From: Drosophila miranda
Lineage: Eukaryota > Arthropoda > Insecta > Diptera > Drosophilidae
Assembly (NCBI RefSeq): GCF_003369915.1
Contig: NW_022881625.1
Span: 3,348,001 to 3,412,000 of the forward strand
Reading direction: 5' to 3'
Length of the DNA: 64,000 nt
The position numbers and the translations under genes are program-made. The notes under the pieces were generated by a model. The model saw only the letters and a program-made list of their open reading frames with translations. It made no database searches and had not been told where the DNA came from. This document shows, in pieces, positions 44,716 to 55,905 of the stretch (positions are counted from its first letter, which is position 1; the number at the start of each line of letters is the position of its first letter).

Positions 44716-45766
44716 GGGTGGCTAACTCAACCTCGCACGACGGGTTGACTATGATTGTCAGGTCACCGTCTTCCTCCTCCTTCGAGTCGTCCAGCGCAAG
44801 ACCCTGGGCGGCCTCCACTATGGTCTCCAGACCTAGGTCCTTCTCGACCTCGCCTGCCTGGAGGGTGTGCGCATCTTTATCCTCGGGGTGGCGCTTTTTC
44901 AGACGTAGGCATACGCTACCTACGCCCCACGCCATCTTCCCGAACTTGGGATACAGGATGTCTTCCGCCACCTTGCTGATCTGGAGGATCACGTGCTGGC
45001 CGCCCTCGTTGGGTAGTGGGCTACCGGCATGCAGAACCTTCCAATCAGCCGTTGGCACGTCCGGATTTTGCCTCTGCAGCAGCTTCAGTGCTCGCTCCCC
45101 CTGGACAGCAATGGGGAAGAGCACCTTCGCCTTTGGTATGGACGGGATCAGCTCCCTGTCTACCACCTCCAGCTTGGCCCCCTCCCACAGAGCTTCCAGT
45201 AGGGGCACCTTCTGCACCAGCCACTGCCGCGTTGGGTCGTCATTGCACTTGAGGATTTTGACCCCGTTCAGCCATCCCGCTCCATCGAACGTGGGCATGG
45301 GAGCGCTAGGGTCCTCCTCCAATCGCGAGAACAGTGCCTCGACGAGCTGCGCGTGGACTAACTTCCACTGCGCCGCCGTCATCTTCCCGTTCTCATCGCT
45401 GCGATCGATCAAGGCCACAATGAGATGTCTCTTAGACACCTCGCTCATGGCCTTCTGCCTCGGCTTCCTCGTCTTCGGCTGGGGGGTGGCCACCTTGGGC
45501 CCGCGTTGCCGCTTGCTCGCCGGAGTGTCTTTGGCAGCACTCTCGATCGAGCGTTGCCTCTTGGTGGCCAACATCTCCTCCACCTTGTTGGCGAATCCAC
45601 CGTTTGTTGCCTTCATCTGCGGCAGCTGCGCGTAGTATTCGCGGCCCTCCTGTACCCGCTGCTCAGCCCAGGCTAGCTTGGACTTCTCCTCTTGGGAGAT
45701 ATCCGCCTTGCCCTGGAGCCGGCTCAGTAACTTGAGGGCCGCCTTATACTGAGCTTTTGCCTTCAT
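44681..45766 (-). pseudogene. LOA-like ORF1 of element B, N-terminus missing
   Basis: Open minus-strand frame of about 361 codons overlapping the ORF2 start by 35 bp, as in element A. It has a Lys/Glu/Gln-rich helical N-terminal part, a basic linker (KRQRG, KTRKPRQKA), and the conserved domain with LIVALIDRSDENGK and VPTADWKVL shared with 33034-34476. The true N-terminus would lie beyond the 5' truncation at about 45830. Confidence 0.7.
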
Positions 45767-45830
45767 CCCCTCCCTGGAACGCTTCGGCCCTTCCCTACGC
45801 TGGGAGCTGGTACCTGGTTCCGGCGAGCCC

Positions 45831-46100
45831 GGAATACAAGATCGCCCAGCGATTCCGAGTATATGACCGATGAGACCACTAAAAATGACCGCGATGCCGG
45901 GATCTCCTATGAAGAATTGGTGCCCACGAGTCGCTCCTCAGTGCTGCCCGTCGGCGGGGCTCAGCATCAGCGCAATCGCGTGGCTGTGCCACGAATTCGC
46001 CATGTCCTCGTAAACCACAATTCGGTGGCGTCGGCCGCCAACACACCGTCAAAGCAGGCGGTCAATCAGGAGGAGAGGCCTCGATTTGGCAATCAATTGA
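45831..46100 (+). pseudogene. feo: feo (PRC1/Ase1 family) 3' fragment
   Basis: It matches 47852-48117 of the next copy: SPSDSEYMTDETT, GISYEELVPTSRSS, then the Val/Asn-rich C-terminal segment up to FGNQL. It differs by a few substitutions and one extra A at its start. It is bounded on the left by the truncated LOA-like element B and on the right by the 5'-truncated feo copy; the junction at about 46100 has a 3-nt filler (TTA). It cannot encode more than the C-terminal tail. Confidence 0.9.
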
Positions 46101-46103
46101 TTA

Positions 46104-48281
46104 CAGCTCCATTCAATGTGGTCCCTCATGTTCGAGCCGAAGACATGCGAGCACTTTCTGCACAAACTCAAGGCGCACGCGGATAATTTCTATACGGATC
46201 TGCTGACCGAGTCGCGGGAGAAGCAGGCGGCCATCCTGGATGACATAGCCGCACTCCGAGCCGAGGCCAGCGACCTCAACCGACTCCTCCATGAGACGGT
46301 GGACATTGGTCAGAGGCCCGACGATGTGCAACTGATCATATGGCAGCTGAAGCTGGACAAAAGCATTGAGCATCTGCGCGAGGAGCTCTCGAAACGTCGG
46401 GCGGAGATCGGGGAGCTGCTGCTCCAGCAGGAGCAGCTCTGCGAAGAGCTGAGCGCACTGCCGCTCCCTCTACTGGCGGACCCGCTGCCCCTGCCCGATG
46501 AGATGGACGGCTTTCGCGACCATCTCGACAACCTGCGCTCTCAGCGCGCAGTGCGCCAGACGGAGCTGGACCAGCTGCGCAAAGCCATCAAGCATGACAT
46601 GAAGATGCTCGAGCAGATGCCCCAGACCGATGCAGAGGATCGCCTACTGAACGATCTGAGCCACAATCTAACACCAGAGACACTAGAGCGGCTGCGGCAG
46701 ATGCGCAGCAGTTATGCCGAGCAGATCCAGGAGCTGCGCTCCAAAATCCATGACATGCGCGAGAAGATCTACGTGCTGTGGGATCGCCTCCAGGAGACGG
46801 ACGAGAGCGCCATGCGACGAGTGCGCGAGTGCACCGAGAATACGCAGCGCACCTATGACATCCTCCATTCGGAGCTGCAGCGCTGCCAGGCACTGCGCAG
46901 CCAGAACCTCAAGACGTTCATCGAGCAGCTGCGCGTCGAGATAAGCAAGTGGTGGGATCTAACGCTCAAGAGCCAGCAGGAGCGCAAGCGTTTCTCCAAC
47001 TACTACAATAAGTATTACAACGAAGACCTGTTGGAGCTGCACGAGCTGGAGCTGGATGATCTGAAGAGCTTCTACACGTGCAACAAGGAGATTTTCGATC
47101 TGTGCGAGAGCCGTGCAGAACTTTGGTCCCGCATGCAGGCTATAGGGGCAAAGGCCAACGAGCCGAATCGTTTCAACAATCGTGGCGGCCAGTTCCTTAA
47201 AGGGGAAAAGGAACGCAAGGCCATCACCTCGAAGCTGCCCAAGATTGAGCAGCAGATCACTGAACTGGTGCACGCCCATGAGGTGCAATCGCATGGCCCG
47301 TATCTGGTTTATGGCGAGAACATACTGGAGCTGATGGCTGGCGAATGGGAGAACTATCGGCAGGCCAAGCAGAGCTCGGCCCGCAAGAAGGCTTCGCCCA
47401 CCACGAGGACGGGCAGCAGCAGCAAATTGATGATGCCACCGCCGACTGCCGGTTCAACGGCCCCTCGCACGCCCCGAACTTTGAAGAACATGTCCTCAAT
47501 GTCGACCTCGACAATGTCGTTGCGCAAGACCCCAACAATCCAGCTGATCACTCCCAATATGACCAAGAGCACTGGGAATCTGCACAAGCGACTGAATCCA
47601 TCAGCAGCCGCCAGCTCTTCGGGGTATCGGACTCCCAACGCCAAGCGCAGCCTCATGAGCTCTCTGAATTCGATACGCCCGTCGCCGTCTACCGCACAGC
47701 GGCTGGCCAACAGCCAGCTGAAGGCGTCCAAGTCGCCACTAAAGCGGGTCCGCGTCCTGGACAACACATTGCGTCGCAGCGGGGGATTGGGCAGACGCAG
47801 CATTGGCACACGCTCGAACAAGAAGCCACGCACAAAATCAGCGGTGCCGGATACAAGATCGCCCAGCGATTCCGAGTATATGACCGATGAGACCACTGAA
47901 AATGACCGCGAAGCCGGGATCTCCTATGAAGAATTGGTGCCCACGAGTCGCTCCTCAGTGCTGCACGTCGGCGGGGCTCAGCATCAGCGCAATCGCGTGG
48001 CTGTGCCACGAATTCGCCATGTCCTCGTAAACCACAATTCGGTGGCGTCGGCCGCCAACACACCGTCAAAGCAGGCGGTCAATCAGGAGGAGAGGCCTCG
48101 ATTTGGCAATCAATTGAAGCTCCCATCGCCACGTGAAAGTCGCATGTGGCCGAATCCACGATGAGATTATTGGAATTTTTATTTGCGTTTTATGTTTGAT
48201 TTTATTTTTTGTACCTTTATCTGTTTATCTCTGTTTAATTTATTTTCGATGTTGGCCCAATAAAAATTTAATTACCTTCAA
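46104..48281 (+). pseudogene. feo: feo (fascetto, PRC1/Ase1/MAP65) copy lacking its 5' end
   Basis: The family is known for bundling antiparallel microtubules in the central spindle at cytokinesis; Drosophila Feo works with Klp3A. One uninterrupted frame of 682 codons runs from ATG 46116 to TGA 48164, followed by a 3' UTR with AATAAA at 48259. The N-terminal two-fifths are predicted coiled coil (dimerisation rod). The spectrin-like microtubule-binding part has SNYYNKYYNEDLLELHELE. The C-terminal third is basic and Ser/Pro-rich with several SP sites and a KRVRV-type nuclear signal. Relative to the copy at 51178, the first 24 residues and the 5' UTR are missing, replaced by the feo tail fragment. 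A product starting at the internal Met25 is conceivable, but a promoter is not apparent. Confidence 0.88.
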
Positions 48282-48957
48282 AAAGGACCAACGAATAGCT
48301 GTCATAGAGAACGAAGTATTGATAATGGCATGGAAGAGGATCTACCTTTGAACATGTAGAACCTACAAACATAAAAATCAATAAGGATATTGGTCCTGTT
48401 TCAGACCTACCTTTAAACATGTAAAACCTACAAACATAAACATCAATAAGGCTCTGAATTGTTGACATGGAAAGCTTACCTTTCCCAACAATTGAAGTGT
48501 TCATATCTCTTGGTAAGTGCTGTAGAACCTGTATATAATTGTTTACCAGCAAATTTATAATCAGTTGTGCAACTGATTAGATATCATATTTGCAAGTCAT
48601 CATGATACTCAAACATTTTCTAGGGAATGGTGGGGTATATTTTATTTGACTTCGTTTAAAAAATGGAAAAAAATCCTATAGAAAATTGATTCCCTTAAAA
48701 GTTACAATCATTTGTGCGTTAAACATGGCGATGGAATAGCTATTAAAATATCGATAAACTGAACTTTAATTCCTGCACATCAAAAGTAATTCCATATTAC
48801 TTATATTATGATTATACGAATGATTTTGCATCTCTTTAATCAATTCCTGCAATGATTTCATTGCGTAATATTTATGCGAACTTTACCAAATCGCCTTTTC
48901 TGCGCCTCAGTTGAGTTTTTGTTGCGGACGAGTTAAGATCATAGAAAAGGCAAAAAT
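48282..48957. other. Spacer between feo copy and CYP12 copy A
   Basis: AT-rich. It contains a 65-bp direct repeat (units starting 48342 and 48407) and no gene. The last part (about 48890-48957) is the presumed 5' UTR and promoter of the CYP12 copy. Confidence 0.5.
48342..48466. repeat. 65-bp direct repeat, two units
   Basis: CTACCTTTGAACATGTAG at 48342 and CTACCTTTAAACATGTAA at 48407, each followed by ACCTACAAACATAAA and ATCAATAAGG. The period is 65 bp. Confidence 0.85.
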
Positions 48958-50711
48958 ATGTTGAAAATCCGTAGTGGAATTGCCGTAGCTCACAAGCAAG
49001 TGGCGGCCGTCTCTTTCAGTGGAGGATAGAAGCTGGCAATGATTTGGTATGTAAAATGCCTCAATACCGATCATTTCCAGCGCCGGCAGACCACAGCTGC
49101 TGCAGCTCTAACCCGAGACGATGCAGAGTGGCAGCAGGCGCGTCCCTTCAGGCAGGTGCCTCGGGCCAATTTGATATCTCTGATTCCCAAAATGTTCATG
49201 CCAGGGGGTAAATATAAGAACAAGGACCTTGCGGAGTTGATAATGGCCATGCGCGAAGACTATGGCAGCATTCATGTTGTGCCAGGCATCATGGGAGGAC
49301 CTCCAATGTTGAGTACACACAATCCCAAGGACTTCGAGGTAGTATTCCGGCACGAGGGCATGTGGCCAAATCGGCCTGGCGCCGACGCTCTTTTGTACCA
49401 TCGGCAGACGCACAGAAAGGATTTCTTTCAGGGCGTCGAGGGCGTCGCACCCACCCAAGGAAAGGCGTGGGGCGACTTTCGATCGGCTGTAAATCCAGTC
49501 CTCATGCAGCCCAAGAACGCAAGGCTTTACTACAAGAAAATGTCCCAGGTCAATCAGGAATTTGTGCAGCGGTAGGCCATTCCACAAATGTGTTTCTTTA
49601 AATACTTAAAAACTGTTTTCCATTTAAAGCATTAAAGCCATCCGTGATGCCAGCACTCTAGAGGTTCCTGATAACTTCATAGACACCATCAATCGCTGGA
49701 CCCTGGAGTCAGTCTCCGTCGTGGCATTGGACAGGCAGTTGGGACTGCTGAAGGAGTCGAACAAAAGGATCGAAGCCACAAAGCTTTTCCACCTATTGGA
49801 AGATTTCTTTAAAGTATCTGCTGATCTGGAGCTGAAGCCCTCCGCCTGGCGCATGTTCAAAACGCCCAAACTGATGAAAATTATGAACATTCTCGACACC
49901 ATTCTGTATATTATATCGGCATATATTGATGAGGCGGTAGAGCGATTGGAGAAGGAAGCCAAAGAGGGTGTTGTCCGTCCTGAGAACGAGCAGAGTGTAC
50001 TGGAAAAGCTGCTCAAGGTCGACAAGAAGGTGGCCACAATCATGGCCATGGACATGCTAATGGCCGGAGTTGATACCGTACGTACTCTGCAGATCATTCA
50101 ATATTTTTTCAGACCTCTAGCACATTTACAGGGGTCATGCTCTGTCTTGCCAAGAATCCCGAAAAGCAGGCCATACTCCGAGAGGAGGTGATGAAGATAC
50201 TACCCCACAAGGACTCGGATTTCACGGAGGAATCCATGAAGAACGTTCCCTATTTGCGTGCCAGCATCAAAGAGTCGCATCGGATGTACCCGCTGGCTGT
50301 TATGAATGCCCGAGTTCTCGATCGGGATAGCGTTTTGAGCGGATACCAAGTGCCAGCTGGTACCTGTGTGTCGATGATTCCCCTGAGCTTGCTATCAAGC
50401 GAGGAGCACTTCCCCAAGGCTGCTGAGTTCCTGCCAGAACGTTGGATTCGTAACGCCACAGACTCCACCGGGCAATGTCCGGCAAATGACTAAAGCTGAA
50501 GAATCCGTTTGTGTTCTTGCCCTTCGGACTTGGACCCCGGATGTGCGTTGGAAAGCGCATCGTGGACATGGAGCTGGAGCTGGGCATCGCCCGGCTCCTT
50601 CGGACCTTCAACATCGAGTTCAATCACTCCACGGAAAAAGCCTTCCGCAGTGAACTGATCAGCTTTCCCAACATACCGCTCAAGTTCAAGTTCACGGATT
50701 TGGCCAACTGA
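48958..50711 (+). pseudogene. CYP12-family mitochondrial P450, copy A (disabled)
   Basis: CYP12 enzymes are mitochondrial class I P450s of insects. Exons by comparison with copy B: exon 1 from ATG 48958; 49081-49571; 49630-50077; 50113-50711. Motifs: I-helix AGVDTTSST split by the last intron, K-helix ESHR, PERW, and the haem loop [15 protein letters not shown]. Lesions: exon 1 reaches an in-frame TAG at codon 24 (49027-49029) and lacks a GT at the expected donor; exon 4 has lost one base near 50492 (GACTAAAG for an expected GACTTAAAG), giving a stop just before the haem region; the last intron is only 35 bp, shorter than Drosophila introns normally are. All catalytic motifs remain readable, so decay is recent. 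Which CYP12 member this is cannot be decided by eye. Confidence 0.85.
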
Positions 50712-51177
50712 GCCGTTCAAATATTCAATATTAGACGGGTGTCTTCATCGTAGCGAATGTGTTCGATATATTCAAATTCACGTTCTATTTTCCTATCTTC
50801 TATATACAATAGAATACATTTGATGTATATGCATACGAGGTTGTATATGTATGAATTTTTCCCTTTGTTTGCGGGCAGTAAACACTTTTCTCATCCTAAA
50901 TTATCTTTACAACTGGAAAACCTTGAAGGAACTTATTTGCAATATAAAGTAGGTGTTTTTTTGGCCGCACGTCAATCAGAATCAACTTGTTTTGTGCTTT
51001 GAGGCATGAGGCAAATCAAGCACACAAAATTTTCATTGTGCAATTTGTGCCAACACGAGAGGCGTCACTTATCTGTGCGGAGGCATTTTCCTTGAGAAAC
51101 ACATTGTGCAATCGAAATCCTGCACACATCACATAAATTCCTTCCATTCGCGAATACAAGACCCATTCCTATTGGCT
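50712..51177. other. CYP12 3' flank and feo 5' flank
   Basis: AT-rich. The right part (about 51040-51177) is presumably the feo 5' UTR and promoter, which only this copy retains. No separate gene. Confidence 0.5.
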
Positions 51178-53212
51178 ATGGTTGACCCAACCTCCATCAA
51201 GGGAGAGATCCTTGAGATGACTGGCGATCATGTGGAGCAGCTCCATTCAATGTGGTCCCTCATGTTCGAGCCGAAGACATGCGAGGACTTTCTGCACAAA
51301 CTCAAGGCGCACGCGGATAATTTCTATACGGATCTGCTGACCGAGTCGCGGGAGAAGCAGGCGGCCATCCTGGATGACATAGCCGCACTCCGAGCCGAGG
51401 CCAGCGACCTCACCCGACTCCTCCATGAGACGGTGGACATTGGTCAGAGGCCCGACGATCTCAGACGGAGCTGGACCAGCTGCGCAAGGCCATCAAGCAT
51501 GACATGAAGATGCTCGAGCTGATGCCCCAGACCGATGCAGAGGATCGCCTACTGAACGATCTGAGCCACAATCTAACACCAGAGACACTAGAGCGGCTGC
51601 GGCAAATGCGCAACAGTTATGCCGAGCAGATCCAGGAGCTGCGCTCCAAAATCCATGACATGCGCGAGAAGATCTACGTGCTGTGGGATCGCCTCCAGGA
51701 GACGGACGAGAGCGCCATGCGGCGAGTGCGCGAGTGCACCGAGAATACGCAGCGCACCTATGACATCCTCCATTCGGAGCTGCAGCGCTGCCAGGCACTG
51801 CGCAGCCAGAACCTCAAGACGTTCATCGAGCAGCTGCGCGTCGAGATAAGCAAGTGGTGGGATCTAACGCGCAAGAGCCAGCAGGAGCGCAATCGTTTCT
51901 CCAACTACTACAATAAGTATTACAACGAAGACCTGTTGGAGCTGCACGAGCTGGAGCTGGATGATCTGAAGAGCTTCTACACGTGCAACAAGGAGATTTT
52001 CGATCTGTGCGAGAGCCGTGCAGAACTTTGGTCCCGCATGCAGGCTCTAGGGGCAAAGGCCAACGAGCCGAATCGTTTCAACAATCGTGGCGGCCAGTTC
52101 CTTAAAAAGGAAAAGGAACGCAAGGCCATCACCTCGAAGCTGCCCAAGATTGAGCAGCAGATCACTGAACTGCTGCACGCCTATGAGGTGCAATCGCATG
52201 GCCCGTTTCTGGTTTATGGCGAGAACATACTGGAGCTGATGGCTGGCGAATGGGAGAACTATCGGCAGGCCAAGCAGAGCTCGGCCCGTAAGAAGGCTTC
52301 GCCCACCACGAGGACGGGCAGCAGTAGCAAATTGATGATGCCACCGCCAACTGCCGGTTCAACGGCCCCTCGCACGCCCCGAACTTTGAAGAACATGTCC
52401 TCAATGTCGACCTCGACAATGTCGTTGCGCAAGACCCCAACAATCCAGCTGATCACTCCCAATATGACCAAGAGCACTGGGAATCTGCACAAGCGACTGA
52501 ATCCATCAGCAGCCGCCAGCTCTTCGGGGTATCGGACTCCCAACGCCAAGCGCAGCCTCATGAGCTCTCTGAATTCGATACGCCCGTCGCCGTCTACCGC
52601 ACAGCGGCTGGCCAACAGCCAGCTGAAGGCGTCCAAGTCGCCACTAAAGCGGGTCCGCGTCCTGGACAACACATTGCGTCGCAGCGGGGGATTGGGCAGA
52701 CGCAGCATTGGCACACGCTCGAACAAGAAGCCACGCACAAAATCAGCGGTGCCGGATACAAGATCGCCCAGCGATTCCGAGTATATGACCGATGAGACCA
52801 CTGAAAATGACCGCGAAGCCGGGATCTCCTATGAAGAATTGGTGCCCACGAGTCGCTCCTCAGTGCTGCACGTCGGCGGAGCTCAGCATCAGCGCAATCG
52901 CGTGGCTGTGCCACGAATTCGCCATGTCCTCGTAAACCACAATTCGGTGGCGTCGGCCGCCAACACACCGTCAAAGCAGGCGGTCAATCAGGAGGAGAGG
53001 CCTCGATTTGGCAATCAATTGAAGCTCCCATCGCCACGTGAAAGTCGCATGTGGCCGAATCCACGATGAGATTATTTGAATTTTTATTTGCGTTTTATGT
53101 TTGATTTCATTTTTTGTACCTTTATCTGTTTATCTCTGTTTCATTTATTTTCGATGTTGGCCCAATAAAAATTAAATTACCTTCAAGAAGGACAACCGAA
53201 CCAAAAAAAAAA
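51178..53212 (+). pseudogene. feo: feo (fascetto) copy with complete 5' end but internal frameshift
   Basis: ATG 51178 starts MVDPTSIKGEILEMTGDH, the only complete N-terminus in the window. After RPDD (51459) there is a net 229-bp loss relative to the copy at 46325-46557, which shifts the frame and ends translation near 51507. The remaining 521 codons (ATG 51504 to TGA 53069) are open and match the other copy with roughly ten residue differences. The deletion falls in the coiled-coil rod. The 3' UTR has AATAAA at 53164 and an A10 run at 53203-53212, where similarity to the other copy stops. No introns interrupt either copy. Confidence 0.9.
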
Positions 53213-53424
53213 TAACAAGATATAAAACAGCGCTAAAGATTAGCTTGTTTATATTATTATCAGGCCCAAAACTTTCGGCAGTCTACCGACCATTCTATGC
53301 CCAATAAATTAAATTTGGCCAAAAAATCTGATGCCATAATTATGGAGGTTTAGTTGTTTCATTTGATTGAGAGTCAGATCAATCATAATACTATATTCCT
53401 AAATATTCCGTAGAAGGTATAACA
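53213..53424. other. Short AT-rich spacer
   Basis: Between the feo 3' end and the LTR element. Nothing recognisable. Confidence 0.4.
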
Positions 53425-53711
53425 TGTAAAGGACAGTGTATCAAGCAGTTAGCACTATCCCATCTAAATTAACATTTGAACTTAAGATACCATCGATAAG
53501 ACCTAACCGATATAACCAGACTTAACCGATGTTTAAAAGACCTAACCGATAAGGGGTTATCGATACGCGAGTCGGTTGTTGGAAGTAGAAGCAGAAAGTT
53601 GAACAAAAAGTCGGAAGAACAGACTCATTAATTGCACATCTTAAATCATACACTTTGTACTCTTTTTCGAAAAACACTATTAATAAACGATACATTATTA
53701 TTAATCTTACA
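53425..53711 (+). repeat. 5' LTR of copy 2
   Basis: 287 bp, TG...CA, near-identical to the LTRs at 21856 and 26502. The adjacent primer binding site has one substitution. Confidence 0.92.
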
Positions 53712-55728
53712 TTTGTGGGCTCGTCCGCGTCGAATACAGAGCTCGGAGTGTGTGAAAAAGAAAAACAGAAGAAAGCAGAAGCTGATGCAAGAAGAGGATT
53801 GTTGAAAAGTTGTTAAAGTTGTTGTTTGTAGCTACATAAAGTTGTAAAGTTGTTGTTGGTGGCTATAAACATGTAGTTGAACAATCCAAATTCTGTGAGC
53901 CTAACAGTAGACACGGAGTTTAATAAAAGATCGGTCGTTTAATTCGGTTGGAAAATTGTGAAATTCATTGTCGCGCCGCAGCGTCGCCTTGTCCGTGCGC
54001 AGTACGTACACAAGCAGAAAAAACACGCACAGACACGCTGTGTGTGATACACACTTATAAACAGAAAAGACAAGCACTCGTCGGGTACACAGACACAAGT
54101 CGAAAAGAGCCGCAAAATGATGCAAACACCGCCGCCGTTGCACTGGAAAGAGAGAGAGAAGGAAGAAGCTGTACCAGGAACGTCGCGCCCGAGTGCAAAC
54201 GAGATGGAAGATTTAGAAAATGCAGAAAACAATACTGATGACAAGATTGATCAAATGATAAAGTTGCTAAGTTTGAAACTGCTTTGCGATGAGCAACGAG
54301 AAATGAAGATCGCTCCAGATAATTTTACAAAAGTTGTGAGCGATTGTGATGGAAAATCGGTTCCCATAGAAAAATGGTTTGAGATATTCGAAAAAAATGC
54401 CGACGCATATGAGCTTACTGAAAAGCAAAAGTATGTGCAGGCCAGAGGAAAAATGACCGGTGCAGCTAAGCTTTTCCTTGAAGCTGAATGCGTGTGCACC
54501 TATGAGGAACTCAAGAACGTATTATTGGATGAATTCACATGTAGCTATAAGTGCAGACATTCATAAGCTGCTGCAAGAAAGAAAGAGGAAGAGTAGTGAG
54601 TCGATGCACGAGTACTTGCTGCAGATGAGAAAAATAGCAGCAGTCGGACATGTTGAACACGCGGCTGTTATAAGCCATATTGTGAACGGTCTGGACATAA
54701 GAAACGAGTATAAGTATAAGAGTTCGATATCTATGATCGTTTGAACAAATCGGAGAAGAAGGGCAATAACGAACAGCATAAAACGAGTTTCAAGCAGAAA
54801 AGTGGGCAAAGCGGTAAAAAAGAATATTGCTATAACTGTGGATCAGGAGAACACAAACGCAAAGACTGCAAAGCCGAAACAAAGTGTTTTAAGTGCAATC
54901 AGAATGGTCACATTTCGCGTAACTGTCCTTATGAAGCTGATAAAGTTGATAAAGTTCGCGTCATTTTGGATCGCAGTCGCATGAAAAAAATTCAAATAAA
55001 CGGCATTGTTGTTGACTGTCTTGTGGATACAGGGTCAGATGTAACCATAATCAAAGAGAGTATGTTGAAGACCATGAAAAACGTTAAACTTTTGAAGTGC
55101 ACAACTATGTTGCGCGGTCTGGGTCAGATATCAACAAAGCCTGTTGGATACTTTAATGCAGAAGTTACCGTGGATAAGTTGCAGACCACACAGAAGTTTT
55201 TAGTAGTCCCCAGTAGCCAGATTGATTTCGACGCACTTTTGGGGCATGATTTCATTAAAAAGTTCCGTTTCGTCGCTGATATGCAAGGATACACGTTTTT
55301 GCTCTTATATATAATGTAACTGAAGAGTCATCCTTTGTAGCTCCGCCGCAATATCAAAAAGACGTTGAACAGATGATAAGAAACAGTTACCAAATGCCCA
55401 CAGAAGTTGCTAAGCAGTCTCCAATCCAACTGAAGATAGTTCCCGACGGAGTAATCAAGCCGTTTCATCACTCACCGAGTCGTTTATCAACAGACGAAGC
55501 CAGTGCCGTAAAGAAGCAAGTCGAAGAATGGATCGAGCAAGGAATCGTGCGCAAGTCGTCTTCAAATGTAGCGAGCAGAGTTGTCGTCGTGAAGAAAAAA
55601 GATGGTACACTTAGAGTTTGCGTAGACTACAGGAAGTTAAACAGCATGGTATTGCTGGACTGCTTCCCAGTCCCGATCATGGAGGAAGTCTTGGAAAAGC
55701 TGCAGTCGGCTAAGTGGTTTACCATAAT

Positions 55729-55838
55729 TGTTAGGTATTATATTAATATCTATATACGGTCACACCATCCAAGGGATATAGAATAAAAGAGAATCTTGAA
55801 GACAACGCGTGCTTAAGTCTGAGTGTCAATACACTACA
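55729..55838 (+). repeat. 5' LTR of mag-like element
   Basis: 110 bp, begins TGTTAGGTATT and ends ACACTACA. A primer-binding-like TGGCGACGAGGAT follows 4 bp later. I do not assign the tRNA. Confidence 0.92.
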
Positions 55839-55905
55839 TAATTGGCGACGAGGATAAAATAAAACGTAGTAATATACATACACATGTTAAAAGTGCATAT
55901 AATAT

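Larger units (their letters stand above)
41037..45830 (-). mobile_element. LOA-like non-LTR retrotransposon B, 5'-truncated
   Basis: Minus-strand element whose 3' tail (TAACC/TAACCTATCC repeats, about 41042-41066) faces left. ORF2 (about 41163-44715) is in several frames. ORF1 (44681-45766) is open but cut at its 5' side at about 45830, where feo sequence begins directly. It belongs to the same group as element A but is a different family (the proteins are clearly diverged). No target duplication is found. Confidence 0.85.

Noticed and set aside
47354..47896. 180-codon minus-strand frame inside feo (also 52259-52801)
   Set aside because: Shadow of the real feo frame; its conservation in both copies follows from the feo identity.
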